Origin: Cryobacterium melibiosiphilum
GTDB lineage: Bacteria; Actinomycetota; Actinomycetes; Actinomycetales; Microbacteriaceae
Direction of reading: 5' to 3'
DNA length: 51,003 nt
NCBI RefSeq assembly: GCF_003602235.1
Contig: NZ_QZVS01000091.1
Location: 1 to 51,003 of the forward strand
Every line of letters starts with the position of its first letter. The stretch's first letter is position 1. Under the pieces are notes generated by a model. The model saw nothing but the letters and a program-made list of their open reading frames with translations, was not told the origin of the DNA and ran no database searches. A program made the translations under genes and the position numbers. This document shows positions 24,102 through 33,025 of this stretch, piece by piece.

Positions 24102-24743
24102 GTGTGGGATTTTCTAGGGGATCGTTATGAGCAGATCCTATTCAGCGGGTGGCAACACTTCAGCCTGGTGGTGCAGTGCCTGATCCTCGCGACAGTGCTG
24201 GCCGTCGTGCTCGCCGCCCTCGTCTACCGCAGTAAGGCCCTCACCTCCGTGGCCAACTCGGTCTCGGCCATCGGCCTGACCATTCCGGCGTTCGCCCTGA
24301 TCGGACTGCTGATCGCGCCGCTCGGCTTCGGAGTAGCTCCTGCCGTCATCGTGGTCGCATTCTTCGCGACCCTGCCGATCCTGCGCAACGCCGTTGTCGG
24401 GCTGTCCGGCATTGCGCCGTCGATCGTGGAGTCCGCCCGCGGCATCGGCATGAGCCGGTTCCGCACGCTCGTGCAGGTGGAGCTGCCGATGGCCTGGCCG
24501 ATCATCCTCACCGGCGTTCGAGTCTCTGCCCAGATGGTGATGGGAATCGCGGCTGTCGCCGCGTACTCCCTCGGCCCGGGCCTCGGTGGGTTCATCTTCT
24601 CGGGGCTCTCCCGCAGCGGTGGCGCGAACTCACTCGAGTCGGTACTGACCGGTGTTATCGGCGTCATCGTGCTCGCCCTCATTCTTGACCTTCTACTCGT
24701 CGGCCTCGGCCGCCTGACCATCCCCCGAGGTATCCGTGTCTGA
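24102..24743 (+). CDS. Osmoprotectant ABC transporter permease (OpuCB/ProW-like)
   Basis: 213-residue inner-membrane permease of the glycine betaine/carnitine/choline uptake family. About five to six hydrophobic helices and the permease signature around SARGIGMSRFRTLVQVELPM, which docks the ATPase. Length matches OpuCB/OpuCD proteins. The GTG at 24102 is used because the overlapping ATG at 24100 is in a frame that stops after a few codons; GAGGTGAAGAGG lies upstream. Its last bases overlap the ATPase gene by eight. First of four genes that together encode a complete importer (two permeases, one ATPase, one binding lipoprotein). Confidence 0.93.
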   Translation: MWDFLGDRYEQILFSGWQHFSLVVQCLILATVLAVVLAALVYRSKALTSVANSVSAIGLTIPAFALIGLLIAPLGFGVAPAVIVVAFFATLPILRNAVVGLSGIAPSIVESARGIGMSRFRTLVQVELPMAWPIILTGVRVSAQMVMGIAAVAAYSLGPGLGGFIFSGLSRSGGANSLESVLTGVIGVIVLALILDLLLVGLGRLTIPRGIRV

Positions 24744-26043
24744 AACCAGTGCAACCACCACCCCCACCGGGATCACCGGTGCGAGCATCCTGCTCGACCA
24801 CGTCACCAAACGCTTTCCCGGCCAGGTCAAACCCGCCGTCGACGGCCTCACCATGGAGATCCCGGCCGGCAAGATCGTCATGTTCGTCGGACCCTCGGGC
24901 TGCGGCAAGACCACGACCCTGAAGATGATCAACCGCCTCATTGAGCCGACCGAGGGGCGCATCGTCGTCGACGGCGACGACGTCACCGAGATGAATGGTG
25001 ACACCCTGCGCCGCGGCATCGGCTACGTCATCCAGGCCGGGGGACTCTTCCCGCACATGACCGTCGCGACCAACATCGGCATCGTGCCGAAGATGCTCGG
25101 CTGGGACAAGGCGCGCATCGCAGCCCGGGTCGACGAACTGCTCGAGCTCGTCTCCCTCGACCCGGCGCTCTATCGCGACCGCTACCCCAAGGAACTCTCC
25201 GGCGGCCAGCAGCAGCGTGTCGGCGTGGCCCGCGCCCTCGCGGCCGACCCGCCCGTGCTTCTCATGGACGAGCCGTTCGGCGCGGTCGACCCGATCACCC
25301 GCCTGCGCCTGCAGGACGAACTCCTCAACATCCAGGACGAGCTGCAGAAGACCATCGTCTGCGTCACGCACGACTTCGATGAGGCCGTGAAGCTCGGCGA
25401 CTGGATCGCCATCTTCAACGAGGGCGCCCAGCTCGAGCAGTACGACACCCCCGAGCGCATCCTCGGCGACCCGGCCAGCGAGTTCGTGGAGAACTTCATC
25501 GGCTCCGGCGCCGGCCTCAAGCAGCTCACCCTCACCCGCGTCGAAGAGGTCGGTCTGGCCGAGGCCGTCGTCGGCAACCCCGGCGAACGGGCAGCGGATG
25601 TGCTCGCCCGCGTCGCCGAGGCCGGCCACGGCCACGCGGTCATCGTCGACGACCGTCGTCGTCCCATCCAGTGGCTGTCCCGGCGCAAACTCGGCCGACT
25701 CGACGTCATCAGCGACGTTCCCGACCCGAAGCTTCCGGTTGTCGGCATCCGAGCCACGCTGAACGACGCGCTCGATACCATGCTCGTCTCGAGCGCCGGC
25801 GCCGCTCTCGTCACCGGGCGCCGGGACATGTTCAAGGGTGTCATCGACGTGCAGACCGTCATGGACGCCATCACCCGCTCCCAGACGGCCGCCGTGCTCG
25901 AATCCGACCAGGCACCCGTCGGGCTCAACACCGGCATGTTCCAGGTGCAGGCCTCGGCCGCTTCGGCCGCCTCGGCCGCTTCGGTCGATTCGGTCGCTGA
26001 AGCTGCCGACGAGCTCGCGGCAGACACCCGGGCCGCGCAGTGA
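24736..26043 (+). CDS. Osmoprotectant ABC transporter ATP-binding protein (OpuCA/ProV-like)
   Basis: 435-residue ATPase. Walker A GPSGCGKTT at 52-60, signature LSGGQQQR at about 154-161, Walker B LLMDEPFGAVD, and switch His in VTHDFDEA. Q-loop sequence IQAGGLFPHMTV is typical of the betaine subfamily. After the ATPase domain come two CBS-like repeats (about 275-385), which in OpuA and OpuC sense ionic strength or nucleotides. The last about 35 residues are an Ala/Ser/Glu tail created partly by a 9-bp DNA repeat. Start GTG 24736 overlaps the first permease; its stop overlaps the second permease (GTGA). Confidence 0.95.
   Translation: MSETSATTTPTGITGASILLDHVTKRFPGQVKPAVDGLTMEIPAGKIVMFVGPSGCGKTTTLKMINRLIEPTEGRIVVDGDDVTEMNGDTLRRGIGYVIQAGGLFPHMTVATNIGIVPKMLGWDKARIAARVDELLELVSLDPALYRDRYPKELSGGQQQRVGVARALAADPPVLLMDEPFGAVDPITRLRLQDELLNIQDELQKTIVCVTHDFDEAVKLGDWIAIFNEGAQLEQYDTPERILGDPASEFVENFIGSGAGLKQLTLTRVEEVGLAEAVVGNPGERAADVLARVAEAGHGHAVIVDDRRRPIQWLSRRKLGRLDVISDVPDPKLPVVGIRATLNDALDTMLVSSAGAALVTGRRDMFKGVIDVQTVMDAITRSQTAAVLESDQAPVGLNTGMFQVQASAASAASAASVDSVAEAADELAADTRAAQ
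25951..25995 (+). repeat. Five 9-bp in-frame repeats in the OpuCA-like gene
   Basis: Five consecutive nine-base units of the form G(C/A)(C/T)TCGG(C/T)C encode Ala-Ser-Ala-like triplets (ASAASAASAASVDSV) in the C-terminal tail after the CBS domains. The repeat length is a multiple of three, so copy-number change would keep the frame. Confidence 0.85.
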
Positions 26044-26876
26044 ATACCCGCACCCTGAACGCTGAAGCCGGTATCGCCGGGGGAGACTCGGCCGCCGGCA
26101 TCCCGGTCGACCCGGCCGCGTCGACCGCCACCGTCAGCCGTGGCCGCGCCATCTGGGCATCGTGGAAGGGCCTGGTCTACCAGCTCGCCGGCATCATTCT
26201 CGCGTGCCTCGCGCTGCTGGTCTGGCTGCTGACGGCAGACCTCTCCACGATCGAACTCACGACGCTGGCCCCGGCCGCGCTGTGGGGATATACCGTGGAG
26301 CATCTGCAGCTGACGCTGCTCGCGGCAGCCATCGTGCTCGTCATCGCCATTCCGCTCGGTATCGCCCTGACGCGCAAGCCGCTTCGGTTTCTCACTGCTC
26401 CGGTACTCGCGATCGCGAACTTCGGCCAGGCCGCACCCGCGGTCGGTGTCGTGGTGCTGCTGGCCCTGTGGGTCGGCTTCAGCTTCTGGGCGGCGACGCT
26501 GAGCCTCGTGCTCTACGCCGTGCTCCCCGTGCTGCGCAACACGATGATCGGTCTCGACCAGGTGGACGCGCGCCTCGTCGAAGCCGGCCGCGGCATGGGA
26601 ATGAGCGCCACCGCGGTGCTGTTCACGGTGGAGCTTCCGCTCGCCGTGCCGGTGATGCTCTCCGGAGTGCGCACCGCCCTGGTGCTGCTGGTCGGCACCG
26701 CGGCCCTCGCGACGTTCATCAACGGTGGCGGCCTCGGCATCCTCATCACGACCGGCGTCAACCTGTCACTGACCACGGTGCTCGTCACCGGAGCCCTGCT
26801 CGTGGCTCTGCTGGCGTTGCTGATCGACTGGGTCGGCCGTGTTGTCGAACACGTCGCCCGCCCGAAGGGACTCTAG
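26040..26876 (+). CDS. Osmoprotectant ABC transporter permease (OpuCD/ProW-like)
   Basis: 278-residue second permease. After a polar N-terminal extension of about 40 residues there are six to seven hydrophobic helices, and the docking region VEAGRGMGMSATAVLFTVEL matches the equivalent loop of the first permease, showing they are paralogues. The ATFINGGGLGILITTG segment is typical of the ProW/OpuC family. Its GTG overlaps the ATPase stop by four bases, and the binding-protein gene starts at the very next base after its TAG. Confidence 0.93.
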   Translation: MNTRTLNAEAGIAGGDSAAGIPVDPAASTATVSRGRAIWASWKGLVYQLAGIILACLALLVWLLTADLSTIELTTLAPAALWGYTVEHLQLTLLAAAIVLVIAIPLGIALTRKPLRFLTAPVLAIANFGQAAPAVGVVVLLALWVGFSFWAATLSLVLYAVLPVLRNTMIGLDQVDARLVEAGRGMGMSATAVLFTVELPLAVPVMLSGVRTALVLLVGTAALATFINGGGLGILITTGVNLSLTTVLVTGALLVALLALLIDWVGRVVEHVARPKGL

Positions 26877-27911
26877 ATGTACCGTTCTTCCTCTTGCACG
26901 TCTTCTTCTCGCACGAATCGCACCCGTCGTGGGGTGCTCACGGCGGGAGTGCTCGCGCTCTCCGCGATCGCCCTGACCGGGTGCGGACTGCAGCCGGTGA
27001 CCTCCTACGTGCCCCCGGTCGGCCCGGGCTCGATCGTTCCCGTCAATGGCGCGGGGGGCGTGGACCTCACGGTCACCTCGAAGAACTTCACCGAACAGCT
27101 GCTGCTCGGCAAGATCGCGGTCATCGCCGGAACCGCCGCCGGCTTCGACGTCACCGACCTCAGCAATGTGCCCGGCAGCCAGCCGGCCCGCGAGCTGCTC
27201 TTGTCCGGGCAGGCCGACGTGCTCTGGGAGTACACCGGCACGGCGTGGCTGACCTATCTCGGCCAGGCCGAGGCCATCAGCGACCAGGACGAGATGTGGC
27301 AGGCCGTCTACGACGTCGACATCGAAAACGGGGTCACCTGGGGTGAACCGGCTCCGATGAACAACACCTACGCGATGGCCGTGCGCACCGAGGCGGTCGC
27401 CGAACTCGGCGGCATCTCGACCATGTCCGAGCTCGCCGCGCTGCCGGTGGAGGCCCGCACGTTCTGCGTGGAATCCGAATTCAACTCCCGCCCCGACGGC
27501 CTGAACCCCATGCTCGCCCACTACGGCATGGAACGTGGTGCGGCAGACAGCGTGCCGGATAGCAACGTGGGCATCTACGACACCGGCGCGATCTACAGCG
27601 CGACCGACGCCGGCGCGTGCAACTTCGGGGAGGTCTTCACGACCGACGGGCGAATCGACGCCCTCGACCTCACCGTGCTGACCGACGATCTCTCGTTCTT
27701 CCCCGCCTACAACGTGGCGCCGGTCTTCTTCAGTGAGACCATCGCGACCTACCCGGAGCTGGAGGAGATCTTCGCGCAGATCTCGCCGAAGCTCACCGAC
27801 GAGGTGCTGCGCGTCATGAACCGCGAGGTCGACGTCGACGGCGAAGAACCCGCCGACGTCGCCTACGCGTGGATGCTCGACGAGGGATTCATCACCGACC
27901 CGAGCGAGTAA
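26877..27911 (+). CDS. Glycine betaine/osmoprotectant-binding lipoprotein
   Basis: 344-residue extracytoplasmic solute-binding protein of the OpuAC/ProX class. A basic, Ser-rich N-terminus leads into a hydrophobic segment and the lipobox LTGC with Cys36, so it should be anchored to the outer face of the membrane. The mature part has the TVTSKNFTEQLLLGKI opening and GQADVLWEYTGTAW and FYNVAP-like aromatic regions expected in quaternary-amine pockets. ATG 26877 abuts the preceding TAG. A strong bidirectional terminator follows the gene, ending the four-gene operon. Confidence 0.94.
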   Translation: MYRSSSCTSSSRTNRTRRGVLTAGVLALSAIALTGCGLQPVTSYVPPVGPGSIVPVNGAGGVDLTVTSKNFTEQLLLGKIAVIAGTAAGFDVTDLSNVPGSQPARELLLSGQADVLWEYTGTAWLTYLGQAEAISDQDEMWQAVYDVDIENGVTWGEPAPMNNTYAMAVRTEAVAELGGISTMSELAALPVEARTFCVESEFNSRPDGLNPMLAHYGMERGAADSVPDSNVGIYDTGAIYSATDAGACNFGEVFTTDGRIDALDLTVLTDDLSFFPAYNVAPVFFSETIATYPELEEIFAQISPKLTDEVLRVMNREVDVDGEEPADVAYAWMLDEGFITDPSE

Positions 27912-27928
27912 CCGCCGAGCAGGCATGA

Positions 27929-27960
27929 AAAAACCCCGCGTCCTCGGACGCGGGGTTTTT
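27929..27960. terminator. Bidirectional terminator (osmoprotectant operon / ctaA)
   Basis: Fifteen-bp perfect stem (AAAAACCCCGCGTCC and complement) with a two-base centre, ending in a T-run on the plus strand and, read leftward, another T-run. It lies between two convergent genes and fits both. Confidence 0.93.
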
Positions 27961-27972
27961 CTCTGCCCGTTG

Positions 27973-28914
27973 TCAGTGGTTGCTCAGCACCGGTTCGGTC
28001 GAGGCGGATGCTGCCGACTCGGTGCCCGGGGCATCCGTCACCTTTTTGAGGCTCAGGATCGTGACCGTCATCACGGCGGCGAGGATGCTCGCGAGCACCA
28101 TGTGCGTACCCACCAGCACGGCCGGAAGGCCGAAGTTCGCCTGCACCAGTCCGATGGCGATCTGAGCGATCTCGACCAGGAGGAGCACGGCGACCCAGCG
28201 CCGCACGGGCAGGCGACGGGCAGCGGATACCGCCAGCAGTACGAGCGTGAGGAAGAACATCACGTAGGCAGGCCAGGCGTGCAGGTGTTCGAGAAGCTCG
28301 ACGTTGAACCCGCTGCGACCGGCATCGATGTCCCCGGAGTGCGGGCCGGACGCCGTGGTGAGCACCCCGACGGCGATCGTGATCGCGACGAAGAAGCTTG
28401 TCGCGTGGGTCAGGGCGAGAACCACGACCGGAACGATTCGGGTGCGGGCCCCGACGGGGGAGTAGACGCGGTAGACGAGCACGGCGGCGACGCAGACCAT
28501 GAGCAGCGAGGCGATGTAGTGGAAGCCGACGATGAACGGGTTCAGCCCGGTCAACACGGTCACCCCGCCGACCAGGGCCTGGGCGACGATGCCGCCGATC
28601 AGCACGAGGGACAGCACGAACAGGTCGCGGCGTTCGCGGCGCAGGTTCCACAGCAGGATGACGGCGACGATCGCGATGATGCCGATGACCCCGGTCATCA
28701 GCCGGTTGGCGAACTCGATGACGCCGTGGATGCCCATTTCCGAGGTCGGAATGAGCGAGCCCGGCGTGCAGGCCGGCCAGGTCGGACAGCCGAGGCCCGA
28801 ACCGGTCAGGCGCACAGCGCCACCGGTGCCGATGATCGTGACCTCGCTGATCAGCGAGAGCCAGGCGATCGTGCGTATTTTTCCGTCAATTCGCGTTGGA
28901 ATCCATCGGGACAT
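27973..28914 (-). CDS. ctaA: Haem A synthase (CtaA/COX15)
   Basis: 313-residue membrane enzyme that oxidises haem O to haem A for cytochrome aa3 oxidase. About eight hydrophobic helices. Expected features: the extracytoplasmic Cys pair in GLGCPTWPAC, and haem-ligand His candidates in FIVGFHYIASLL, LLEHLHAWPAY and VGTHMVLAS. The helix holding the first ligand in Bacillus reads IEFANRLMTG, with Asn where Bacillus has His. ATG 28914 begins the conserved part; the frame runs further upstream without support, and a GTG three codons earlier is an alternative. A TAACAT box at 28967-28962 could be its -10. It converges on the osmoprotectant operon. Confidence 0.94.
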   Translation of the reverse strand: MSRWIPTRIDGKIRTIAWLSLISEVTIIGTGGAVRLTGSGLGCPTWPACTPGSLIPTSEMGIHGVIEFANRLMTGVIGIIAIVAVILLWNLRRERRDLFVLSLVLIGGIVAQALVGGVTVLTGLNPFIVGFHYIASLLMVCVAAVLVYRVYSPVGARTRIVPVVVLALTHATSFFVAITIAVGVLTTASGPHSGDIDAGRSGFNVELLEHLHAWPAYVMFFLTLVLLAVSAARRLPVRRWVAVLLLVEIAQIAIGLVQANFGLPAVLVGTHMVLASILAAVMTVTILSLKKVTDAPGTESAASASTEPVLSNH

Positions 28915-29041
28915 CCGGTTCACCACTTCTGCTCTGTTTTTTCGCCTGTATGACGCTGCGCATGTTAAAACCCCGGTAAGCACACCGGTCTTCGGCATCA
29001 ACCTGTAGAATTGAGCCATTCGGTGGATTCGCGGAGCTGGG

Positions 29042-29054
29042 ACTGCGTCGCAGT
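29042..29054. promoter_or_regulatory. 13-base palindrome upstream of sufB
   Basis: ACTGCG-T-CGCAGT, a perfect 6+1+6 inverted repeat about 155 bases before sufB and 20 bases upstream of the TAGTCT box. A plausible regulator site for Fe-S control of the suf operon; the binding protein is not known from this window. Confidence 0.4.
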
Positions 29055-29074
29055 TGCACGAGTCCATGAATAGT

Positions 29075-29101
29075 CTAGGTACGCCGCGTAGCTAGGTACG
29101 C
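29075..29101. promoter_or_regulatory. 10-bp direct repeat at the putative sufB promoter
   Basis: CTAGGTACGC occurs at 29075-29084 and 29092-29101, a 17-base period. The first copy overlaps a TAGTCT -10 candidate (29071-29076), so a protein bound here would cover the transcription start. Position suggests control of the suf genes. Confidence 0.45.
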
Positions 29102-29208
29102 ACTGTAGCCGTCCACACAATCCATTCTCTGCTGTTTCCGATTTAGGGGGCAGCCGGGGAATGACCGGACTGATATCCGGGTTGTTTCGGATAGGAGAAG
29201 AGGTAAGT

Positions 29209-30627
29209 ATGTCGGATGTTCTGCTAGACCGCCCCGATCTTGAGGGCCTGGGTACATATGAATTCGGATGGGCCGACTCGGACAAGGCCGGCGCCTACGC
29301 GCGTCGAGGCATTTCCCCGGAGGTCGTCACCGACATTTCCAACCTGAAGAACGAACCGGACTGGATGCTCCAGCGACGCCTGAAGGCGCTGCAGCTGTTC
29401 GAGCGCAAGCCGATGCCCACCTGGGGCGCCGACCTGTCCGAGATCGACTTCGACAACATCAAGTACTTCGTGCGTTCCACGGAGAAGCAGGCCCAGACCT
29501 GGGAAGACCTGCCCGACGACATCAAGAACACCTACGAGAAGCTCGGCATCCCCGAGGCCGAGCGCCAGCGCCTGGTCTCCGGCGTCGCCGCCCAGTACGA
29601 GTCCGAAGTCGTCTACCACCAGATCAACGAAGAGCTCGAAGCCCAGGGCGTCATCTTCATGGACACCGACACGGCGCTCAAGGAGCACCCGGAGTTCTTC
29701 GAAGAGTACTTCGGCACCATCATCCCCTCCGGCGACAACAAGTTCGCCGCGCTCAACACGGCCGTCTGGTCGGGCGGCTCGTTCGTCTACGTCCCCCCGG
29801 GCGTGCACGTCGAGATTCCGCTCCAGGCCTACTTCCGCATCAACACCGAGAACATGGGCCAGTTCGAGCGCACGCTGATCATCGCCGATGAGGGCAGCTA
29901 CGTGCACTACATCGAGGGCTGCACCGCCCCGATCTACAAGTCCGACTCGCTGCACTCCGCGGTCGTCGAGATCGTCGTGAAGAAGAACGCCCGCGTTCGC
30001 TACACGACCATTCAAAACTGGTCGAACAACGTCTACAACCTGGTCACCAAGCGCGCCACGGCGGGCGAAGGCGCGACCATGGAATGGATCGACGGCAACA
30101 TCGGCTCCAAGGTCACCATGAAGTACCCGTCCATCTACCTGATGGGCGAGCACGCCAAGGGTGAGACGCTCTCCGTGGCCTTCGCCGGCCCCGGCCAGCA
30201 CCAGGACGCCGGCGCCAAGATGATCCACATGGCCCCGTACACCCAGTCCTCGATCGTCTCCAAGTCCATCGCTCGCGGTGGCGGACGCAGCGGGTACCGC
30301 GGCGAGGTGAGAGTGGATGCATCCGCTCACCACTCCGCGAACACCGTGCGCTGCGACGCGCTCCTGGTCGACACGCAGTCCCGGTCCGACACCTACCCGT
30401 CGATAGACATCCGTGTCGACGACGTGCAGCTCGGCCACGAGGCGACCGTCTCGCGGGTCAGCGAAGAGCAGCTCTTCTACCTGATGAGCCGTGGCATGCC
30501 CGAAGACGAGGCCATGGCCATGATCGTGCGCGGGTTCATCGAACCCATCGCCCGGGAGCTCCCGATGGAGTACGCCCTTGAACTCAACAAGCTCATTGAA
30601 ATGGGCATGGAAGGATCCGTCGGCTAA
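29209..30627 (+). CDS. sufB: Fe-S cluster assembly protein SufB
   Basis: 472-residue scaffold subunit of the SufBCD complex, which assembles Fe-S clusters in the cytoplasm. It has the right-handed beta-helix core and the conserved Cys in [18 protein letters not shown], plus Cys in [15 protein letters not shown] near the C-terminus. The end [14 protein letters not shown] is typical. ATG 29209 is chosen over an upstream ATG at 29161 because of a strong ribosome site (GGAGAAGAGG) and the family N-terminus. sufD begins at the next base after the stop. Confidence 0.97.
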   Translation: MSDVLLDRPDLEGLGTYEFGWADSDKAGAYARRGISPEVVTDISNLKNEPDWMLQRRLKALQLFERKPMPTWGADLSEIDFDNIKYFVRSTEKQAQTWEDLPDDIKNTYEKLGIPEAERQRLVSGVAAQYESEVVYHQINEELEAQGVIFMDTDTALKEHPEFFEEYFGTIIPSGDNKFAALNTAVWSGGSFVYVPPGVHVEIPLQAYFRINTENMGQFERTLIIADEGSYVHYIEGCTAPIYKSDSLHSAVVEIVVKKNARVRYTTIQNWSNNVYNLVTKRATAGEGATMEWIDGNIGSKVTMKYPSIYLMGEHAKGETLSVAFAGPGQHQDAGAKMIHMAPYTQSSIVSKSIARGGGRSGYRGEVRVDASAHHSANTVRCDALLVDTQSRSDTYPSIDIRVDDVQLGHEATVSRVSEEQLFYLMSRGMPEDEAMAMIVRGFIEPIARELPMEYALELNKLIEMGMEGSVG

Positions 30628-31866
30628 ATGTCCGCCGTTCCCACACTCAAGACCACCCCTGCCCCCACCGCACCTCCGGAATCGACAACCCAGCACGGCA
30701 ACAAGGCGCACACCGACGGACGGTTCGGCTATGTGCCGGTACAGACCCGTTCCGATCGGTTCAAGAGCGTCAACGTCGCCGATTTCGACGCTGTCACCGG
30801 TCGTGAAGCCGTCTGGAAGCTTTCCCCGGTCGCCAAGTTCACCGACCTCACGGCCGGTGAGCTTGACGGCTCCGTCTACCCGATCAGCTCAGACCCAGTC
30901 GACGGCGTGACCGTCGACTGGGTCGACCGCAGCGATGCCCGCATCGGCACGGCCGGCACGCCCGAAGAACGCGCCGCGGCCAACGCCTGGAGCACCTTCG
31001 AGAAGGCCCTCGCGATCACCGTCAGCGGTGAAGAAGCCAAGGAAATCACGGTCACCCGTGCCGACCTCGGCGCCTCGCCGCGTGCCGCGCACGTCATCAT
31101 CGAGGCCAAGCCCTTCAGCCAGGCCACGGTCATCCTGCAGAATACCGGCGACGCCCGGTTGAGCGAGAACGTCGAGATCATCCTCGGTGAGTCCAGCAAC
31201 CTCACCGTCGTCAGCGTGCAGGAATGGAACACCGGAGCGGTGCACCTGACCAACCACTTCGCGTCCGTCGGCAAGGACGCACGCCTCAAGCACGTCGTCG
31301 TGTCCCTCGGCGGCAGCATCGTGCGCGTCAACCCCTCGGTGCGCCTCGCCGGATCGGGCTCCGACACGCTGCTGCTCGGCCTCTACTTCGCGGATGCCGG
31401 CCAGCACCTTGAGCAGCAGGTCTACGTCTTCCACGATGCCCCGCACAGCCGCAGCCGCGTCACCTACAAGGGTGCGCTGCAGGGCCAGGATGCCCGCACG
31501 GTCTGGATCGGCGACGTGCTGATCGGCAACAAGGCCGCCGGCACCGACAGCTACGAGCAGAACCGCAACCTGGTGCTGAGCGAAGGCACCCGCGCCGACT
31601 CCATCCCGAACCTAGAAATCGAAACCGGCGACATCGTCGGGGCCGGTCACGCGAGTGCCACCGGACGCTTCGACGACGAGCAGCTCTTCTACCTGCAGTC
31701 CCGCGGCATCACCGAAGAAGAAGCCCGTCGACTCGTCGTGCGCGGCTTCCTCACCGAGGTGATTCAGCAGATCGGTTCGCCGACTCTGGAAGCCCGCCTG
31801 CAGGAGACCATCGAGGCCGAGCTGCTCAGCTCGGCATCGCTGCCCGCCGCCGTTGAGGCTCGCTGA
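30628..31866 (+). CDS. sufD: Fe-S cluster assembly protein SufD
   Basis: 412-residue paralogue of SufB that heterodimerises with it and helps iron acquisition. The C-terminal beta-helix shares the segment SIPNLEIETGDIVGAGHASA and the His-containing motif, followed by DEQLFYLQSRGITEEEARRL, all diagnostic. ATG 30628 directly abuts the sufB TAA. Two bases separate its stop from the Rieske gene. Part of the sufBD-Rieske-sufC-sufT operon. Confidence 0.96.
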   Translation: MSAVPTLKTTPAPTAPPESTTQHGNKAHTDGRFGYVPVQTRSDRFKSVNVADFDAVTGREAVWKLSPVAKFTDLTAGELDGSVYPISSDPVDGVTVDWVDRSDARIGTAGTPEERAAANAWSTFEKALAITVSGEEAKEITVTRADLGASPRAAHVIIEAKPFSQATVILQNTGDARLSENVEIILGESSNLTVVSVQEWNTGAVHLTNHFASVGKDARLKHVVVSLGGSIVRVNPSVRLAGSGSDTLLLGLYFADAGQHLEQQVYVFHDAPHSRSRVTYKGALQGQDARTVWIGDVLIGNKAAGTDSYEQNRNLVLSEGTRADSIPNLEIETGDIVGAGHASATGRFDDEQLFYLQSRGITEEEARRLVVRGFLTEVIQQIGSPTLEARLQETIEAELLSSASLPAAVEAR

Positions 31867-31868
31867 CC

Positions 31869-32195
31869 ATGGCCGCCACGAAGATCTGCGGTTTCGACGA
31901 GCTCGAACCCAACCAGGCGATCAAGGTCGAGATCGACGGCATCCCGATCGCCGTCGTGCGCGACATGAACGGTGACGTCTTCGCCATCGGCGATACCTGC
32001 ACGCACGGCGACATCTCGCTGTCCGAGGGGTTCGTCGAGGGCGACACCCTCGAGTGCTGGGCACACGGTTCCATGTTCTCCCTCAAGACGGGAAAGCCGA
32101 TCACACTGCCCGCCTACGACCCGGTGCCCGTCTACCAGGTTTCCCTGGTCGACGGCGACGTCTACATCGACCCCTCAGTCATCCTCGCGGTCTAA
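31869..32195 (+). CDS. Rieske-type [2Fe-2S] ferredoxin
   Basis: 108-residue small Rieske protein. Ligands are Cys44-x-His46 in GDTCTHGDIS and Cys63-x2-His66 in ECWAHGSMF, the pattern of bacterial aromatic-dioxygenase ferredoxins. No membrane or export signal, so it is cytosolic. Encoded between sufD and sufC, which suggests it donates electrons during cluster assembly or is simply a client; no oxygenase gene is nearby. Calling it a dioxygenase component on similarity alone would probably be misleading here. Confidence 0.93.
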   Translation: MAATKICGFDELEPNQAIKVEIDGIPIAVVRDMNGDVFAIGDTCTHGDISLSEGFVEGDTLECWAHGSMFSLKTGKPITLPAYDPVPVYQVSLVDGDVYIDPSVILAV

Positions 32196-32256
32196 CACCC
32201 GCGGGTCGACACCAGCCGAGCGCTCGGTGTCACGTATAGAAAGCGAAACAACATCC

Positions 32257-33021
32257 ATGTCAGTTCTTGAAATCAAGGACCTGCACGTCAGCGTTCAGAC
32301 CGACCAGGGCGTGAAGCAGATCCTGAATGGTGTGAACCTCACCATCAACGAGGGTGAAATCCACGCCATCATGGGCCCGAACGGCTCCGGCAAGTCCACC
32401 CTCGCGTACACGATCGCCGGCCACCCCAAGTACCACGTCGAGGGCGGCTCCATCCTGCTCGACGGTGCCGAAGTACTCACCATGACCGTCGACCAGCGTG
32501 CCCGCGCCGGCCTGTTCTTGGCCATGCAGTACCCGGTCGAGATTCCCGGCGTCACCGTTACGAACTTCCTGCGCACGGCCAAGACGGCCATCGACGGCGA
32601 AGCCCCCGCGATCCGCACCTGGATCAAGGACGTTCGCGGCGCGATGACCAACCTGCGCATGGACAAGTCCTTCGCCGAGCGCAACGTGAACGAGGGCTTC
32701 TCCGGTGGCGAGAAGAAGCGCAACGAGATCCTGCAGCTCGAACTCCTCAAGCCGAAGTTCGCTGTTCTTGACGAGACCGACTCCGGCCTCGACGTCGACG
32801 CTCTCAAGATCGTGTCCGAGGGCGTGAACCGCGCCAAGGAGAACACCGGCCTGGGCCTGCTGCTCATCACGCACTACACGCGCATCCTGCGCTACATCCA
32901 CCCCGACTTCGTGCACGTGTTCGTGAACGGCCGGATCGCCGAGCAGGGTGGTCCGGAGCTCGCCGACCGCCTCGAGGACGAGGGCTACGATCGTTTTCTC
33001 GTTCCCGAGATCGTAAACTAG
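32257..33021 (+). CDS. sufC: Fe-S cluster assembly ATPase SufC
   Basis: 254-residue ABC-type ATPase that drives conformational change in SufBD. Walker A GPNGSGKST at 40-48, the SufC-specific signature FSGGEKKRNE near 148, and Walker B FAVLDETDSGLD with the switch His in LITHYTRIL. The reading frame is open into the preceding gene, but ATG 32257 gives the canonical MSVLEIKDLH start. The ribosome site is poor, so coupling or reinitiation from the upstream gene is likely. sufT follows after four bases. Confidence 0.97.
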   Translation: MSVLEIKDLHVSVQTDQGVKQILNGVNLTINEGEIHAIMGPNGSGKSTLAYTIAGHPKYHVEGGSILLDGAEVLTMTVDQRARAGLFLAMQYPVEIPGVTVTNFLRTAKTAIDGEAPAIRTWIKDVRGAMTNLRMDKSFAERNVNEGFSGGEKKRNEILQLELLKPKFAVLDETDSGLDVDALKIVSEGVNRAKENTGLGLLLITHYTRILRYIHPDFVHVFVNGRIAEQGGPELADRLEDEGYDRFLVPEIVN

Positions 33022-33025
33022 TCGC

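Larger units (their letters stand above)
28915..29208. other. ctaA/sufB divergent intergenic region
   Basis: 294 bases with no supported gene; no SufR-type regulator gene is present here, although one often precedes sufB in actinobacteria. It contains the ctaA -10 candidate, a TAGAAT at 29006-29011, a 13-base palindrome at 29042-29054, a TAGTCT at 29071-29076 and a 10-bp direct repeat at 29075-29101. The last 15 bases carry the sufB ribosome site (GGAGAAGAGG). Confidence 0.7.

Noticed and set aside
31869..32195. Annotation of the small Rieske protein as part of an aromatic-ring dioxygenase
   Set aside because: No oxygenase alpha or beta subunit or reductase is nearby and the gene is embedded in the suf operon, so the similarity reflects the fold only.
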